DNA of 64,000 nucleotides from Acinetobacter rathckeae (lineage in GTDB: Bacteria > Pseudomonadota > Gammaproteobacteria > Pseudomonadales > Moraxellaceae): NCBI RefSeq assembly GCF_015627125.1, contig NZ_VTDO01000004.1, positions 1 to 64,000 on the forward strand, in the 5' to 3' direction. Shown here piece by piece: positions 54,205 through 62,638 of this stretch. Position 1 is the stretch's first letter. The number at the start of each line of letters is the position of its first letter. The notes below the pieces were generated by a model that was not told the DNA's origin, made no database searches, and worked only from the letters and a program-made list of their open reading frames with translations. Position numbers and translations under genes: made by a program.

Positions 54205-55088
54205 AGACCTTTTGCGAAATAAGAATTAGTCCTCATAAAGAGAGTATGAGATATGAACATTTAAAAAGATATTCTGATACAGAATTCAAAAGATTAGTTG
54301 GTGTGCCTAGAGAACTATTTTCAGAAATGGTTTCGGTCATTCATGATGCTGAATTACAAAAACGTAGGCCTGGTCGTCGTCATAGCTTAAGCTTAGAAGA
54401 TCAATTGTTATTAACACTCAACTACTTAAGACTATATACGACACAGCTTTCACTCTCTGCGTCTTATGGGATTGCAGAAAGTAATGTGAACAGAACGATC
54501 CATAAAATAGAAAATATTTTGGTCAAATCCAGAAGATTTGCATTACCCAAAAAAGCAATGGTGACTGAAGATGAGGATTTTAATTGGGTGATTCTTGATT
54601 GTACAGAAACAGAAATAGAACGTCCCAAAAAAAGCAGTGGCGATACTATAGCGGAAAAAAGAAAAAACATACCCTGAAAACGCAGGTCATCTACCATCCT
54701 AAAAGTCAGCAGATTATTGGTATAGACATTGGTTTTGGTCGAGAGCATGACATTCATTTAGCCAAAAGAACAACGCATAGATTGCATGGGATTCGTTATA
54801 TTATGAGGGATTTAGGTTATTATGGTCTTAAAGAAAAAGGATTTAACCTATTGATTCCTTATAAAAAACAGAAGAAATTAGATTTAACAGGTGTTAAAAA
54901 AAGTTTTAATAAACAACTGAGCAACTACCGCATAAAGATAGAGCATATTAACCGACTGATCAAAATATTTAAAATCACATCATCATGTTATAGAAATAGA
55001 CGTAAGAGATTTGGCTTAAGAATGAATCTTATTGCAGGGCTGGTGAATTGGATGAACAGAGCCCTTTAGTTTATTTCGCAAGAGGTCT
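54205..55088 (+). mobile_element. IS5-family insertion sequence (ISL2-group-like), 884 bp
   Basis: The ends are inverted repeats AGACCTTTTGCGAAATAA (54205-54222) and its complement TTATTTCGCAAGAGGTCT (55071-55088), 17 of 18 matching, flanked by the 3-bp duplication AAT. An ANT-type duplication, ~0.9-kb length and DDE_Tnp_4-type transposase fit the ISL2 group of the IS5 family. It carries one transposase gene in two overlapping frames. The ends, duplication and frame all look intact, so it is probably recent and active. A TA duplication with ends one base shorter is an alternative reading. The exact IS name is not claimed. Confidence 0.92.
54246..55069 (+). CDS. IS5-family DDE transposase, needs -1 frameshift
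   Basis: Frame 1 (54246-54677, 143 codons) carries the helix-turn-helix region (RYEHLKRYSDTEFKRLVGV, LSASYGIAESNVNRTIHKIENIL) and the first catalytic Asp in WVILDCTETEIERP. Frame 2 (open to 55069) continues with YYSGKKKKHTLKTQV, the second Asp in IGIDIGFGREHDIHLAK, and the Glu in NYRIKIEHINRLIK plus YRNRRKRFGLRMNLIAGL. The second frame is -1 to the first, and seven A at 54627-54633 provide a slip site, so programmed frameshifting, as in other IS5 members, is likely. Without it neither half holds the full DDE triad. Confidence 0.9.
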
Positions 55089-55602
55089 AATGGTCGACAT
55101 CTAAAAATTGTCCAAAGATTTTGCGGTTACCACCAATACCACCCAAGCTTGTCCCTGCCAAATTTACGCCGTGATAGCCTTTCATACGTCCAATAAATTT
55201 GGTTTTAGAGGCCTTGCCTTGAATACGCCAATAGGCTTTGGCCAGTTTTACTGCGGTGTCTGCACACTCAGAACCTGAGCCTGTAAATAAAACATGGTTG
55301 AGTCCTTCAGGCATCAGTTCAACAATTTTATCTGCCAATTCAAAAGACAGTGTATGGGCGTATTGAAATGCAGGTGAATAATCGAGGGTAGAGAGTTGTT
55401 TTGTGACTGCCTGACCAATGACACTGCGGGTATGGCCTGCACCACATGTCCATAAACCTGACAGTGAGTCATAAATTTGTCGGCCTTGATCATCAGTCAA
55501 ATGGTGGTGATGGGAAGAAACCACAATACGAGGGTCTTTGTGAAAACTACGGTTGGCACTAAACGCGAGCCAATGGGCATTTGAGTATGTTTTTGTGGTC
55601 AT
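55089..55602 (-). pseudogene. 5' part of IS-interrupted beta-alanine:pyruvate aminotransferase
   Basis: N-terminal ~171 codons from ATG 55602 (MTTKTYSNAHWLAFSANRSFHKDPRIV), containing DSLSGLWTCGAGHTRSVIGQAV, QLSTLDYSPAFQYAH, FTGSGSECADTAVKLAKAYWR for the PLP phosphate, and GYHGVNLAGTSLGGIGGNRKIFGQFLDVDH at the junction. This wording is that of Pseudomonas omega-amino-acid:pyruvate aminotransferase, which interconverts beta-alanine and malonic semialdehyde. It lies downstream of rutG in the rut operon direction, so it would link pyrimidine and beta-alanine nitrogen metabolism. The IS separates it from its PLP lysine. Confidence 0.93.
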
Positions 55603-55660
55603 GCTGTCCTCAATGATAGAGCTATTTTTAGTGGTTTATTTATTGTGATCTAATGATTGT

Positions 55661-55682
55661 ACGCAGCTTTTTAGAGCTGCGT
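55661..55682. other. Hairpin between rutG and the aminotransferase gene
   Basis: ACGCAGCT/AGCTGCGT with a 6-base loop. T-rich sequence follows on the plus strand, not in the direction of the rut operon, so in the operon mRNA it is more likely a processing or stability hairpin, or a weak terminator. Confidence 0.45.
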
Positions 55683-55703
55683 CTTTTATCTTTTTGTTTG
55701 AAA

Positions 55704-56999
55704 TTATGCGTTTGATTTTCGGTTTAAGATCAGGTTCAGTACAATGGCTGCAAAGGTTGCAGTACCAATCCCACCTAAGTCTAGGCTACCAATATGTAAA
55801 GCGTAGTTACCTGCACCCATAATGATAGTGATCGCAGCCACAAACATATTACCATTTTGGCTGAAATCAACTTTGTTATTGATCCAAATACGAATACCTG
55901 AAATGGTAATTAAACCAAACACCACAATAGATGCACCGCCCAAAATAGCACTTGGTATGGTGCTGATTAACGCACCAAATTTAGGCGATAAGCCTAAGGC
56001 CATTGCAAATACACCTGCAACGACAAAAACAATGGTCGAGTAAATTTTGGTGGCCGCCATGACGCCAATATTTTCAGCATAGGTGGTCATGCCTGTACCA
56101 CCAATCATGCCTGATAAACTTGTACATACACCATCGGCTAAAAAGGCACGTCCCATATAGGGTGAAATGTTTTGACCTGTCATAGCACTGACTGCTTTAA
56201 AGTGACCTAAGTTTTCTGCCACCAAAATAATCACTACAGGAATGATCAGCAGTGCAGCATTCATGGTAAATACAGGGCTGTGAAAGGTAGGTAAACCAAA
56301 CCAAGCGGCTTGTTGAATAGGGGCAAAGTCAATTGGTTTGCCAAAGCCAAGCAGATTAGAGAGCACAAAATAAATGACGTAAGACAAGATTAAACCAACA
56401 AGCAATAATAAACGGCGCAGTAAACCTGTGGTAAATACAGCCACTGAACCAATACACAGCACGGTAATAAACGCCAACCAACTGTCAAATGCATTGCCAG
56501 ATACACCCTTGATGGTTACGGGTGCAAGGTTCAAACCAATAATCATAACAATACCCCCTGTGACGACAGGAGGAAGTAGGTTTTCAATCCATTGTGTACC
56601 AGTTTTCATGACCAAGAGGCCGATTACGGCATAAACTAAGCCACACAGTACAATGCCCCCAAGAGCAATCTCTATATTGGGGTTTGCTCCCATGCCGTTA
56701 TAGCCTGTTGCGGCAGCGACTGCACCAATAAAAGCAAAGCTTGAGCCTAAATAACTCGGCACACGCCCACCTGTAATGAGGAAAAATAAAATCGTGCCAA
56801 TACCTGTCATGAGCATGGTTAAACTAGGGTTAAAGCCCATGAGTAACGGGGCTAAAATGGTTGCACCAAACATCGCAAACGCATGTTGTGCTCCCAAGAC
56901 GATTGATTGCCCAACAGGTAGATATTCATTCATTGCCACAGGTGTTTTTTCTAAATCACCTTGAAATGGTTTCCATGTGTTAAACCAACGTTCACGCAT
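55704..56999 (-). CDS. rutG: Uracil permease of the Rut cluster
   Basis: 431 residues with ~12-14 helices of the nucleobase:cation symporter-2 (NCS2/UraA) family: GQSIVLGAQHAFAMFGATILAPLLMGFNPSLTMLMTGIGT, GSSFAFIGA, LVAENLGHFKAV with the substrate-binding Glu, and FLADGVCTSLSGMIGGTGMTTYAENIGVMAAT. Position after rutF makes it RutG. The pathway needs it to import uracil or thymine. Confidence 0.95.
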   Translation of the reverse strand: MRERWFNTWKPFQGDLEKTPVAMNEYLPVGQSIVLGAQHAFAMFGATILAPLLMGFNPSLTMLMTGIGTILFFLITGGRVPSYLGSSFAFIGAVAAATGYNGMGANPNIEIALGGIVLCGLVYAVIGLLVMKTGTQWIENLLPPVVTGGIVMIIGLNLAPVTIKGVSGNAFDSWLAFITVLCIGSVAVFTTGLLRRLLLLVGLILSYVIYFVLSNLLGFGKPIDFAPIQQAAWFGLPTFHSPVFTMNAALLIIPVVIILVAENLGHFKAVSAMTGQNISPYMGRAFLADGVCTSLSGMIGGTGMTTYAENIGVMAATKIYSTIVFVVAGVFAMALGLSPKFGALISTIPSAILGGASIVVFGLITISGIRIWINNKVDFSQNGNMFVAAITIIMGAGNYALHIGSLDLGGIGTATFAAIVLNLILNRKSNA

Positions 57000-57037
57000 T
57001 ATTATCTCCCCTGAAATACGAGGTGTGGGTGATGAGT

Positions 57038-57616
57038 TTAAGAATGACGGTTTAAGCTGTGATAGGCACGGTCAAAGTAAATAAGGCCATGGCCTGTACC
57101 AAGTTTAGTTTCTAGCACTTCACAAAATAAAACGTCATGGGTACCCACACTTGAAATGTCTGTAATTTTACAGTCAAAAGCCACAACTGCGTCATCTAAT
57201 ACTGGAGATGATGTGCATAAATAATGCCAAGTTGCTTTTTCGAAACGTTCTACCATGGGGGTTTTACCACCAAATGTATTTGAAAGTGTGGTGTGATGCT
57301 GTCCTAAAGTGTTTACACATAAGACTTGATTGGCTTTAAATGTTTCATAGACAGATGCATTACGATTTAAACATACTAGTAAAGTCGGTGGGTTGTCGGT
57401 CACGCTACAGACCGCAGAGGCTGTAAAACCTGCTTTTCCTGCAGGGCCATCGGTCGTAATTACATTGACAGCTGCAGCCAATTGACTCATTGCATTGCGA
57501 AAGTTCTGTTGTGCTTCAGAGAGTATTGGTTTATTCATAAGAGATGAGCAAGTATTTTCAGAAGTGGATGTGGAGTGGTGATGTGCTATATTAACTGATC
57601 CTGCTTTGTCTGACAT
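57038..57616 (-). CDS. rutF: Flavin reductase of pyrimidine monooxygenase
   Basis: Supplies reduced FMN to RutA. 192 residues from ATG 57616, which has GAGG eight bases upstream; compared with E. coli RutF this gives a ~26-residue extra N-terminus, and ATG 57538 ([17 protein letters not shown]) would match the usual length. Core: [52 protein letters not shown] and [14 protein letters not shown], both as in RutF. Confidence 0.95.
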   Translation of the reverse strand: MSDKAGSVNIAHHHSTSTSENTCSSLMNKPILSEAQQNFRNAMSQLAAAVNVITTDGPAGKAGFTASAVCSVTDNPPTLLVCLNRNASVYETFKANQVLCVNTLGQHHTTLSNTFGGKTPMVERFEKATWHYLCTSSPVLDDAVVAFDCKITDISSVGTHDVLFCEVLETKLGTGHGLIYFDRAYHSLNRHS

Positions 57617-57660
57617 GGTTTGAACCTCATAGCTAAAACAAGTGATGATCTGTATGGGGC

Positions 57661-57688
57661 ATACAGTAGCAGTTGAGTGCTACTGTAT
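57661..57688. other. Perfect 11-bp hairpin between rutC and rutF
   Basis: ATACAGTAGCA / TGCTACTGTAT around GTTGAG in the 98-base gap, 27 bases after the rutC stop. No T tract on the minus strand; likely an mRNA-processing or stabilising hairpin. Confidence 0.55.
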
Positions 57689-57714
57689 ATACTATTTTTA
57701 ATAAAAATAATCGT

Positions 57715-58095
57715 TTATAGGTGTGCAATGGATGAGATTTCAATGAGTGCATCAGGTTTTACCAGCCCACACTGAATGCAGTAGCGTGCAGGTTTGTCAC
57801 CGGGGAAGTATTCGGCATAGACCGCATTCACAGCTGCATAATCAGCCCAGTCTTTAATAAAGATTGAATTGAACGTGACATCATCCATCGTGCCACCTGC
57901 AGTTTCAATCACGGTTTTAATGGTGGTGAGTACGTGGTGTGTTTGAGCGGTTGCATCGCCCACGTGAACCACTTCTGCATTTTGATCCAGTGGCAGTGTG
58001 CCAGATACATATACAATGTTGTCTGCTTGCGTGGCAGGTACATAGGGTGCAAGTGGTTTGCCTGTACCTTCTGGTAAAATAATTTTCTTTGGCAT
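57715..58095 (-). CDS. rutC: Aminoacrylate deaminase/reductase, RidA family
   Basis: 126 residues, YjgF/YER057c/UK114 fold. Begins [37 protein letters not shown] and has the conserved arginine segment [30 protein letters not shown]. In the Rut pathway it acts on the 3-aminoacrylate released by RutB. AAGGATA precedes the ATG. Confidence 0.96.
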   Translation of the reverse strand: MPKKIILPEGTGKPLAPYVPATQADNIVYVSGTLPLDQNAEVVHVGDATAQTHHVLTTIKTVIETAGGTMDDVTFNSIFIKDWADYAAVNAVYAEYFPGDKPARYCIQCGLVKPDALIEISSIAHL

Positions 58096-58133
58096 GATGT
58101 TGTTATCCTTTTTAAATGCGTTGAATGATCAGC

Positions 58134-58856
58134 TTATGCCTTTTTTGTAAAGGTTTCGACAAAGTTTTGGGTATCGGAGACCCAACCAAAAAAGGTTTTA
58201 ACATTAAACAATGTGGCATCGTGTGCGGACTTAGGGCCTGCTTGGTAGCATGCATCATCTAGTAGTACACCAAAGTATTCTAAGAAGAAGCCATCTCTGA
58301 GTGTAGATTCGACACAGACGTTGGTGGCAATGCCGGTAAACACTAAATTGCGAATACCCTGAGCACGTAAAATGCTGTCAAATTGAGTATTGAAAAAACC
58401 GCTGTAGCGTGGCTTTGGTACAACAATATCTTGTGGTTGTGGTTTTAATTGGTCAACCAATTCATAGTCCCAACCGCCTTTTGCAAGCAATGTCCCTTGT
58501 AACTCTGGGCGTTTACGCATGGTTTTGAGGGCGTTTGATTTGTGAAAGTTCGGTGAGCCTGCACCCCCTGCTTCTACGTATTGGTTGTCCCAGCCATTTT
58601 TAAAGAAAATGACTTGAATACCTGCTTCATGGGCAGCATCAATTGCCTGTTGAATCTTTTCAATCACAGGCTGTGTGGTAGAGACATCAAAGCCTGCTAA
58701 ATCTAAGTAACCGCCAATGGTGGAGTAGGCATTTTGCATATCAACCACAATCAGTGCAGTTTGTTTTGGGTCTAAACGAATTGACTCAGGTTCTGCGTGA
58801 AGTACGGGGCTTGTTTCTGCGGTGAAGTCGGCAGAAATGATGGTTTTTTCGCTCAT
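58134..58856 (-). CDS. rutB: Ureidoacrylate amidohydrolase
   Basis: Hydrolyses (Z)-3-ureidoacrylate (or its peracid) to aminoacrylate, CO2 and ammonia. 240 residues, isochorismatase-like: [26 protein letters not shown] with the Asp, [21 protein letters not shown] with the Lys, and [36 protein letters not shown] with the nucleophile Cys. The ATG overlaps the rutA stop by four bases; GAGGATG serves as ribosome site. Confidence 0.97.
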   Translation of the reverse strand: MSEKTIISADFTAETSPVLHAEPESIRLDPKQTALIVVDMQNAYSTIGGYLDLAGFDVSTTQPVIEKIQQAIDAAHEAGIQVIFFKNGWDNQYVEAGGAGSPNFHKSNALKTMRKRPELQGTLLAKGGWDYELVDQLKPQPQDIVVPKPRYSGFFNTQFDSILRAQGIRNLVFTGIATNVCVESTLRDGFFLEYFGVLLDDACYQAGPKSAHDATLFNVKTFFGWVSDTQNFVETFTKKA

Positions 58857-59971
58857 GCAGTCACATCCTCTTTAATATTTTTGACTTGGCTTGGTACGGG
58901 GCTATCTACATCAATACGGCTTTTCATGAGGGGTTGGATTTTTTCACCAAAGTCATTTACGCCTTGGACAAAATCATCAAAAGTCAGCAAGATACCCTCT
59001 GTGCCTTTGACTTCGGAAATTTCATCGAGCATGCCTGCGACTTTCTCAAATGAACCAACCAGTGTCCCCATGTTAATATTTACAGGTGAAACACTTGAAG
59101 TCATGCTTCTGACATTGGTGTCTGCACCTGAAGTTTTATCTTTTGCCCCTTGGTCTTGTAACCATGCAATGGCATCTAGGTCTGCACCTTCGTTATAACT
59201 GGTCCATTTTTCCATCGCTTCTTCATCTGTTTCGGCTGTAATCACCATGAACAATGCCAGTGTCGCTACATTACGGCCAGTTTGGTCTGTATATACTTTT
59301 AGGCGGTCATTGATTGGCGCAAATGCCGTAGGGGTATTGAATCCTTTACCAAAAACAAAGTTGTAGGTGGCATATTTTGCAGAGAATTCTAAACCTGCAT
59401 CTGACTGACCTGCACAGATAATACTTAACTCTTTTGATGGTGTGGGCTTGACTTGGCAGTCATCCATTTTGAAGAATTCACCTTTAAAGTCAGATGATCC
59501 TGTGCCCCAAAGGTCTTTGAGTACTTGTACGTATTCTGAAAGGTATTGGTAGCGTTTGCCAAAGAATTCATCACCCGGCCACATGCCCATTTGGCTGTAT
59601 TCTGGGCGTTGCCAGCCTGTGACCACATTTAAGCCAAAGCGGCCATTTGAAATAGAATCAAGTGTCGTTGCCATACGTGCCACAATGGCAGGAGGCATCA
59701 CTAAAGTAGCCGATGTGGCAAAAATTTTAATTTTAGAGGTGACTGCTGCTAGGCCAGACATGAGGGTAAAACTTTCTAAGTTGTAGTCCCAAAATTCGGT
59801 TTCACCGCCAAAGCCCCGCAGTTTAATCATAGATAATGCAAAGTCGAAGCCGTATTTCTCGGCACTTAGTACAATTTCTTTATTAAGTTCAAATGTTGGT
59901 TTGTATTGAGGCGAATTTTTTGAAATTAGCCAGCCATTGTTTCCGATCGGACAAAAAACACCTACTTGCAT
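58853..59971 (-). CDS. rutA: Pyrimidine monooxygenase
   Basis: Opens the uracil or thymine ring between N3 and C4 with O2 and FMNH2. 372 residues from ATG 59971 ([34 protein letters not shown]); GAGGTG is placed correctly for it, while the ATG at 59983 contains that site. Luciferase-like fold with [69 protein letters not shown] and [15 protein letters not shown] [11 protein letters not shown]. First gene of rutABCFG. Confidence 0.98.
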   Translation of the reverse strand: MQVGVFCPIGNNGWLISKNSPQYKPTFELNKEIVLSAEKYGFDFALSMIKLRGFGGETEFWDYNLESFTLMSGLAAVTSKIKIFATSATLVMPPAIVARMATTLDSISNGRFGLNVVTGWQRPEYSQMGMWPGDEFFGKRYQYLSEYVQVLKDLWGTGSSDFKGEFFKMDDCQVKPTPSKELSIICAGQSDAGLEFSAKYATYNFVFGKGFNTPTAFAPINDRLKVYTDQTGRNVATLALFMVITAETDEEAMEKWTSYNEGADLDAIAWLQDQGAKDKTSGADTNVRSMTSSVSPVNINMGTLVGSFEKVAGMLDEISEVKGTEGILLTFDDFVQGVNDFGEKIQPLMKSRIDVDSPVPSQVKNIKEDVTA

Positions 59972-60237
59972 GTGACACCTCATTTGTTATGTGGTTTGAG
60001 TTTTAATATTTTTATTAATGCATAATGTATGCCAATATATTTTTGTGAATAAAAGCAATAGTTTATTTTATTTTTTAAAATTTATTAGTTGGACTAAGTA
60101 GTCTAATAAATGCACTTAAATAAAACATGCACTATTTTTTGCACAGATTTTATGCAAAAAGTGCTACTGTGTGGCAAGGTTGCACCGAGGCAACCAAAGT
60201 ATCTATGGTAAATAAAGAAATGGTTGTGTGAGTAAAC
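59972..60237. promoter_or_regulatory. Divergent rutA-rutR promoter region
   Basis: 266 AT-rich bases. Besides the dyad at 60089-60106 it contains TTTTTGCA/TGCAAAAA (60136-60143, 60153-60160) and a GGTTGC/GCAACC hairpin (60178-60195). These are candidates for regulator binding and RNA structure at the rutR start. Confidence 0.5.
60089..60106. promoter_or_regulatory. Candidate RutR operator
   Basis: TTGGACTA-AG-TAGTCTAA, an imperfect palindrome with the same 8-2-8 geometry as the E. coli RutR site TTGACCA-NN-TGGTCAA. Located in the divergent rutA/rutR gap. Confidence 0.55.
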
Positions 60238-60870
60238 ATGAGTCGTGGTAAAAAAACTGATTTAATCGAATCTAAAGAACAACATATTGTTTTGGCAGCA
60301 TTGTCGGTGTTCTCGCAATATGGCTTGCAAGGTGCAAGCATGGAAAAAATTGCAGAAGTGGCAGGTGTGTCTAAGTCAAACCTATTTTATTATTTTAAAA
60401 ATAAAGAGCATCTCTATATAGAAGTGTTGTCTTATGTATTGACGGAATGGTTAGAGCCACTGAATTATTTTTCTGAACAAAGTGACCCTCGGCAGGTGTT
60501 AGAAAGCTATATTGAATTGAAATATGAAATGTCTAAGAAGAATCCGCAAGCTTCTCGTTTATATGCATTAGAAATGATTCAAGGCTCGCCGTACTTAATG
60601 AAAGTACTAAAAACGGCTTTAAAACCATTGGTCATGAAAAAAGTACAGATTATTGAATACTGGATTGCACAAAAGAAAATTAAACCTGTGTCGCCGATTC
60701 ATCTTATTTTTCATATTTGGGCGGTGACACAACACTATGCAGATTTTGCGACCCAAGTACAGGTGGTCACAGGTAAAACACTGAGTAATAAAGCCTTTAA
60801 GCAAGAGGCAATTGCCACGACAAAACAGCTACTATTGGGCAGTGTTTTATTGTTTGATGCCGAGCATTGA
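60238..60870 (+). CDS. rutR: TetR-family repressor RutR
   Basis: 210 residues: helix-turn-helix IVLAALSVFSQYGLQGASMEKIAEVAGVSKSNLFYYFKNKEHLYIEVLS, then a C-terminal ligand domain YELKYEMSKKNPQASRLYALEMIQG-like (IELKYEMSKKNPQASRLYALEM) and FHIWAVTQHYADFATQVQVVTGK, closely following RutR, which binds uracil. Divergent from rutA, its evident target. Confidence 0.93.
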   Translation: MSRGKKTDLIESKEQHIVLAALSVFSQYGLQGASMEKIAEVAGVSKSNLFYYFKNKEHLYIEVLSYVLTEWLEPLNYFSEQSDPRQVLESYIELKYEMSKKNPQASRLYALEMIQGSPYLMKVLKTALKPLVMKKVQIIEYWIAQKKIKPVSPIHLIFHIWAVTQHYADFATQVQVVTGKTLSNKAFKQEAIATTKQLLLGSVLLFDAEH

Positions 60871-60950
60871 AATAGATGTAACAAACACGCATTTGAAAAA
60901 GGCACAAAAAAAATTATGCTATGTACTGATAATAACCAAGAGTATTTTTT

Positions 60951-61559
60951 ATGATTTCTTTGAGTGTCGTTTTCAGTATTTGTTTGGCTTTATTGCTTGG
61001 TGCAATGAGTCCAGGACCTACATTCATTGCGGTTGTGCAAAACGCTGTGATTAAGTCTAGAAAACACGGTGTTGGTACGGCTATGGGGGCGATGCTTTTT
61101 GGTCTTTTCGCTGTGATAGGCTTGCAGGCCATTTTACTTGCTGTGCCATCTCTTTATATTTTACTGAAAGTTTTTGGTGGTTTATACCTTATTTGGTTAG
61201 CAATTAAGGTATTTAAAGGTGCAAATAAAGCGGTTTCATTTGCAGATAATGACCCGAAGACAGGTTCTATGTTTACGTGTTTTCAACAGGGCATATTTAC
61301 GCAACTCAGTAACCCTAAAACAGCAGTTATTATGGCCAGTATCTTTACTGCTTTACTGCCTAAAACATTAACGATGGGTTATATTATTTTAATTCCAGTG
61401 TTATGTTTTATGATTGATTTTGCTTGGTATGCTGTCGTCTCAATGTTATTTTCGTCGAAAAAACCTAGAGAAATATACTTGAGATTTAAGACAGTATTTG
61501 ATTATTTGTCATCAGGGATTTTATGTTTTTTAGGCATAAAACTTTTAATCAAAAACTAA
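60951..61559 (+). CDS. LysE/RhtB-family translocator
   Basis: 202 residues, six helices; LLLGAMSPGPTFIAVVQNAVIKSRKHGVGTAMGAMLFG and FQQGIFTQLSNPKTAVIMASIFTALLP are family signatures. It lies 80 bases after rutR in the same direction, and may export a by-product of pyrimidine use or simply a small amino acid such as beta-alanine; this is a guess from context only. Confidence 0.9.
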   Translation: MISLSVVFSICLALLLGAMSPGPTFIAVVQNAVIKSRKHGVGTAMGAMLFGLFAVIGLQAILLAVPSLYILLKVFGGLYLIWLAIKVFKGANKAVSFADNDPKTGSMFTCFQQGIFTQLSNPKTAVIMASIFTALLPKTLTMGYIILIPVLCFMIDFAWYAVVSMLFSSKKPREIYLRFKTVFDYLSSGILCFLGIKLLIKN

Positions 61560-61587
61560 ATTACAAATAAGCATGTTGAGTGAAAAT

Positions 61588-61636
61588 ATGGTGGTTAGCA
61601 CGATTTTACAGACAGACCGCTAGCTCTAACCACCAT
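61588..61636. repeat. 11-bp perfect inverted repeat between convergent genes
   Basis: ATGGTGGTTAG (61588-61598) and CTAACCACCAT (61626-61636), 27-base loop, between the LysE-type gene and rutD. Without a T tract; possible transcript-end structure or protein site. Confidence 0.6.
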
Positions 61637-61657
61637 GACATGGAATATGGGTGAAGC

Positions 61658-62431
61658 TTAGTCGACTAAAAATTGTTGTAGACAGGTATTGATTTGCTCA
61701 GTTTCTGTGACAGTCGAGGCATGAGCACCGGTTTTAAATAACTTAAATTGACTGTGAGCAATGGCTTTAGACAAGGCAAGTCCACGTTGCCACGGCACTA
61801 AAAAGTCATCTTCGTTGCTAATAATTAAGCATGGCATAGTGACATACTTAACGGATTGTAGTGGCTCGTAGCTTTTTAAAGCGTTGACACGGGTTTTGAT
61901 ATTGGCTTCGGTACAGGCATGTTCAATCATGTGCTGTTCTTGTTGTTTAAGCTGTTGGTCATGTGCTGAAATCCACGCAGGTGGATACAAAAACAAGGCT
62001 TGAGCTTGAATATATGCGGCTGTTCCTGCATGCTCTAGGAGTGTTAATCGTGTTGTAAAACAGCGTAGGGTGTGTGGGTCGAGCTGTTCCCACGGGTTAA
62101 TCATAATCATTTTTTCAATGCATTTTGGTGCGATTTTTGCCAACTCCATACCAATAAATGCACCGAGTGCATGACCAATAAAGTAGCATTGGTCGATGTG
62201 TGCAGTTTGCATGATCTGATGTAATTCAGTGGCCATGTCTGTCAGGCTGTAGCCATTGGGTAGGTCTGCACTGTTGCTAGTAATGCCAATGTGGTCATAG
62301 GTGAGTACATGAAAATGTTGGCTGAGGGCTTCAATTTGTGGCTTCCAAAATTGAGCATGGCCGCCTAAACCTGAGCTCAACACAACGGTTTTGGCATGGG
62401 TGTTTTGACTTGGATAAATTGTATATGTCAT
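61658..62431 (-). CDS. rutD: Putative carbamate hydrolase RutD
   Basis: 257 residues from ATG 62431 (MTYTIYPSQNTHAKTVVLSSGLGGHAQFWKPQI). Alpha/beta hydrolase closely following E. coli RutD: VLTYDHIGITSNSADLPNGYSLTDMATELHQIM, CYFIGHALGAFIGMELAK (nucleophile site reads GHALG, as in RutD), HTLRCFTTRLTLLEHAG, QALFLYPPAWISAHDQQL, and the final GAHASTVTETE His region. It is detached from rutABCFG and on the far side of rutR and the LysE gene, convergent with the latter. Confidence 0.9.
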   Translation of the reverse strand: MTYTIYPSQNTHAKTVVLSSGLGGHAQFWKPQIEALSQHFHVLTYDHIGITSNSADLPNGYSLTDMATELHQIMQTAHIDQCYFIGHALGAFIGMELAKIAPKCIEKMIMINPWEQLDPHTLRCFTTRLTLLEHAGTAAYIQAQALFLYPPAWISAHDQQLKQQEQHMIEHACTEANIKTRVNALKSYEPLQSVKYVTMPCLIISNEDDFLVPWQRGLALSKAIAHSQFKLFKTGAHASTVTETEQINTCLQQFLVD

Positions 62432-62638
62432 GGTTAAATCAAAAAATAAAAAAGGTGTTATTCTTTTAAAAGCAAAAATTATACCCATTAACAATCGCAC
62501 TACAGCAACGGTTATAGATTAAGTAAATTTTAATGGCTTTATGGCAGTATAAATACTGCACATATTCGATGATGTTATTTTTATTTAAACCTTTAATTTT
62601 TAAAATCTTTTATTGTCTTTATAACAACATGGTTTTTT

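Noticed and set aside
53399..55602. Composite transposon around the aminotransferase
   Set aside because: Only one IS copy with its own direct repeats is present; nothing else is bracketed.
60150..60341. Minus-strand ORF over the rutR start
   Set aside because: It overlaps the HTH-coding region of rutR and shows no protein features of its own.
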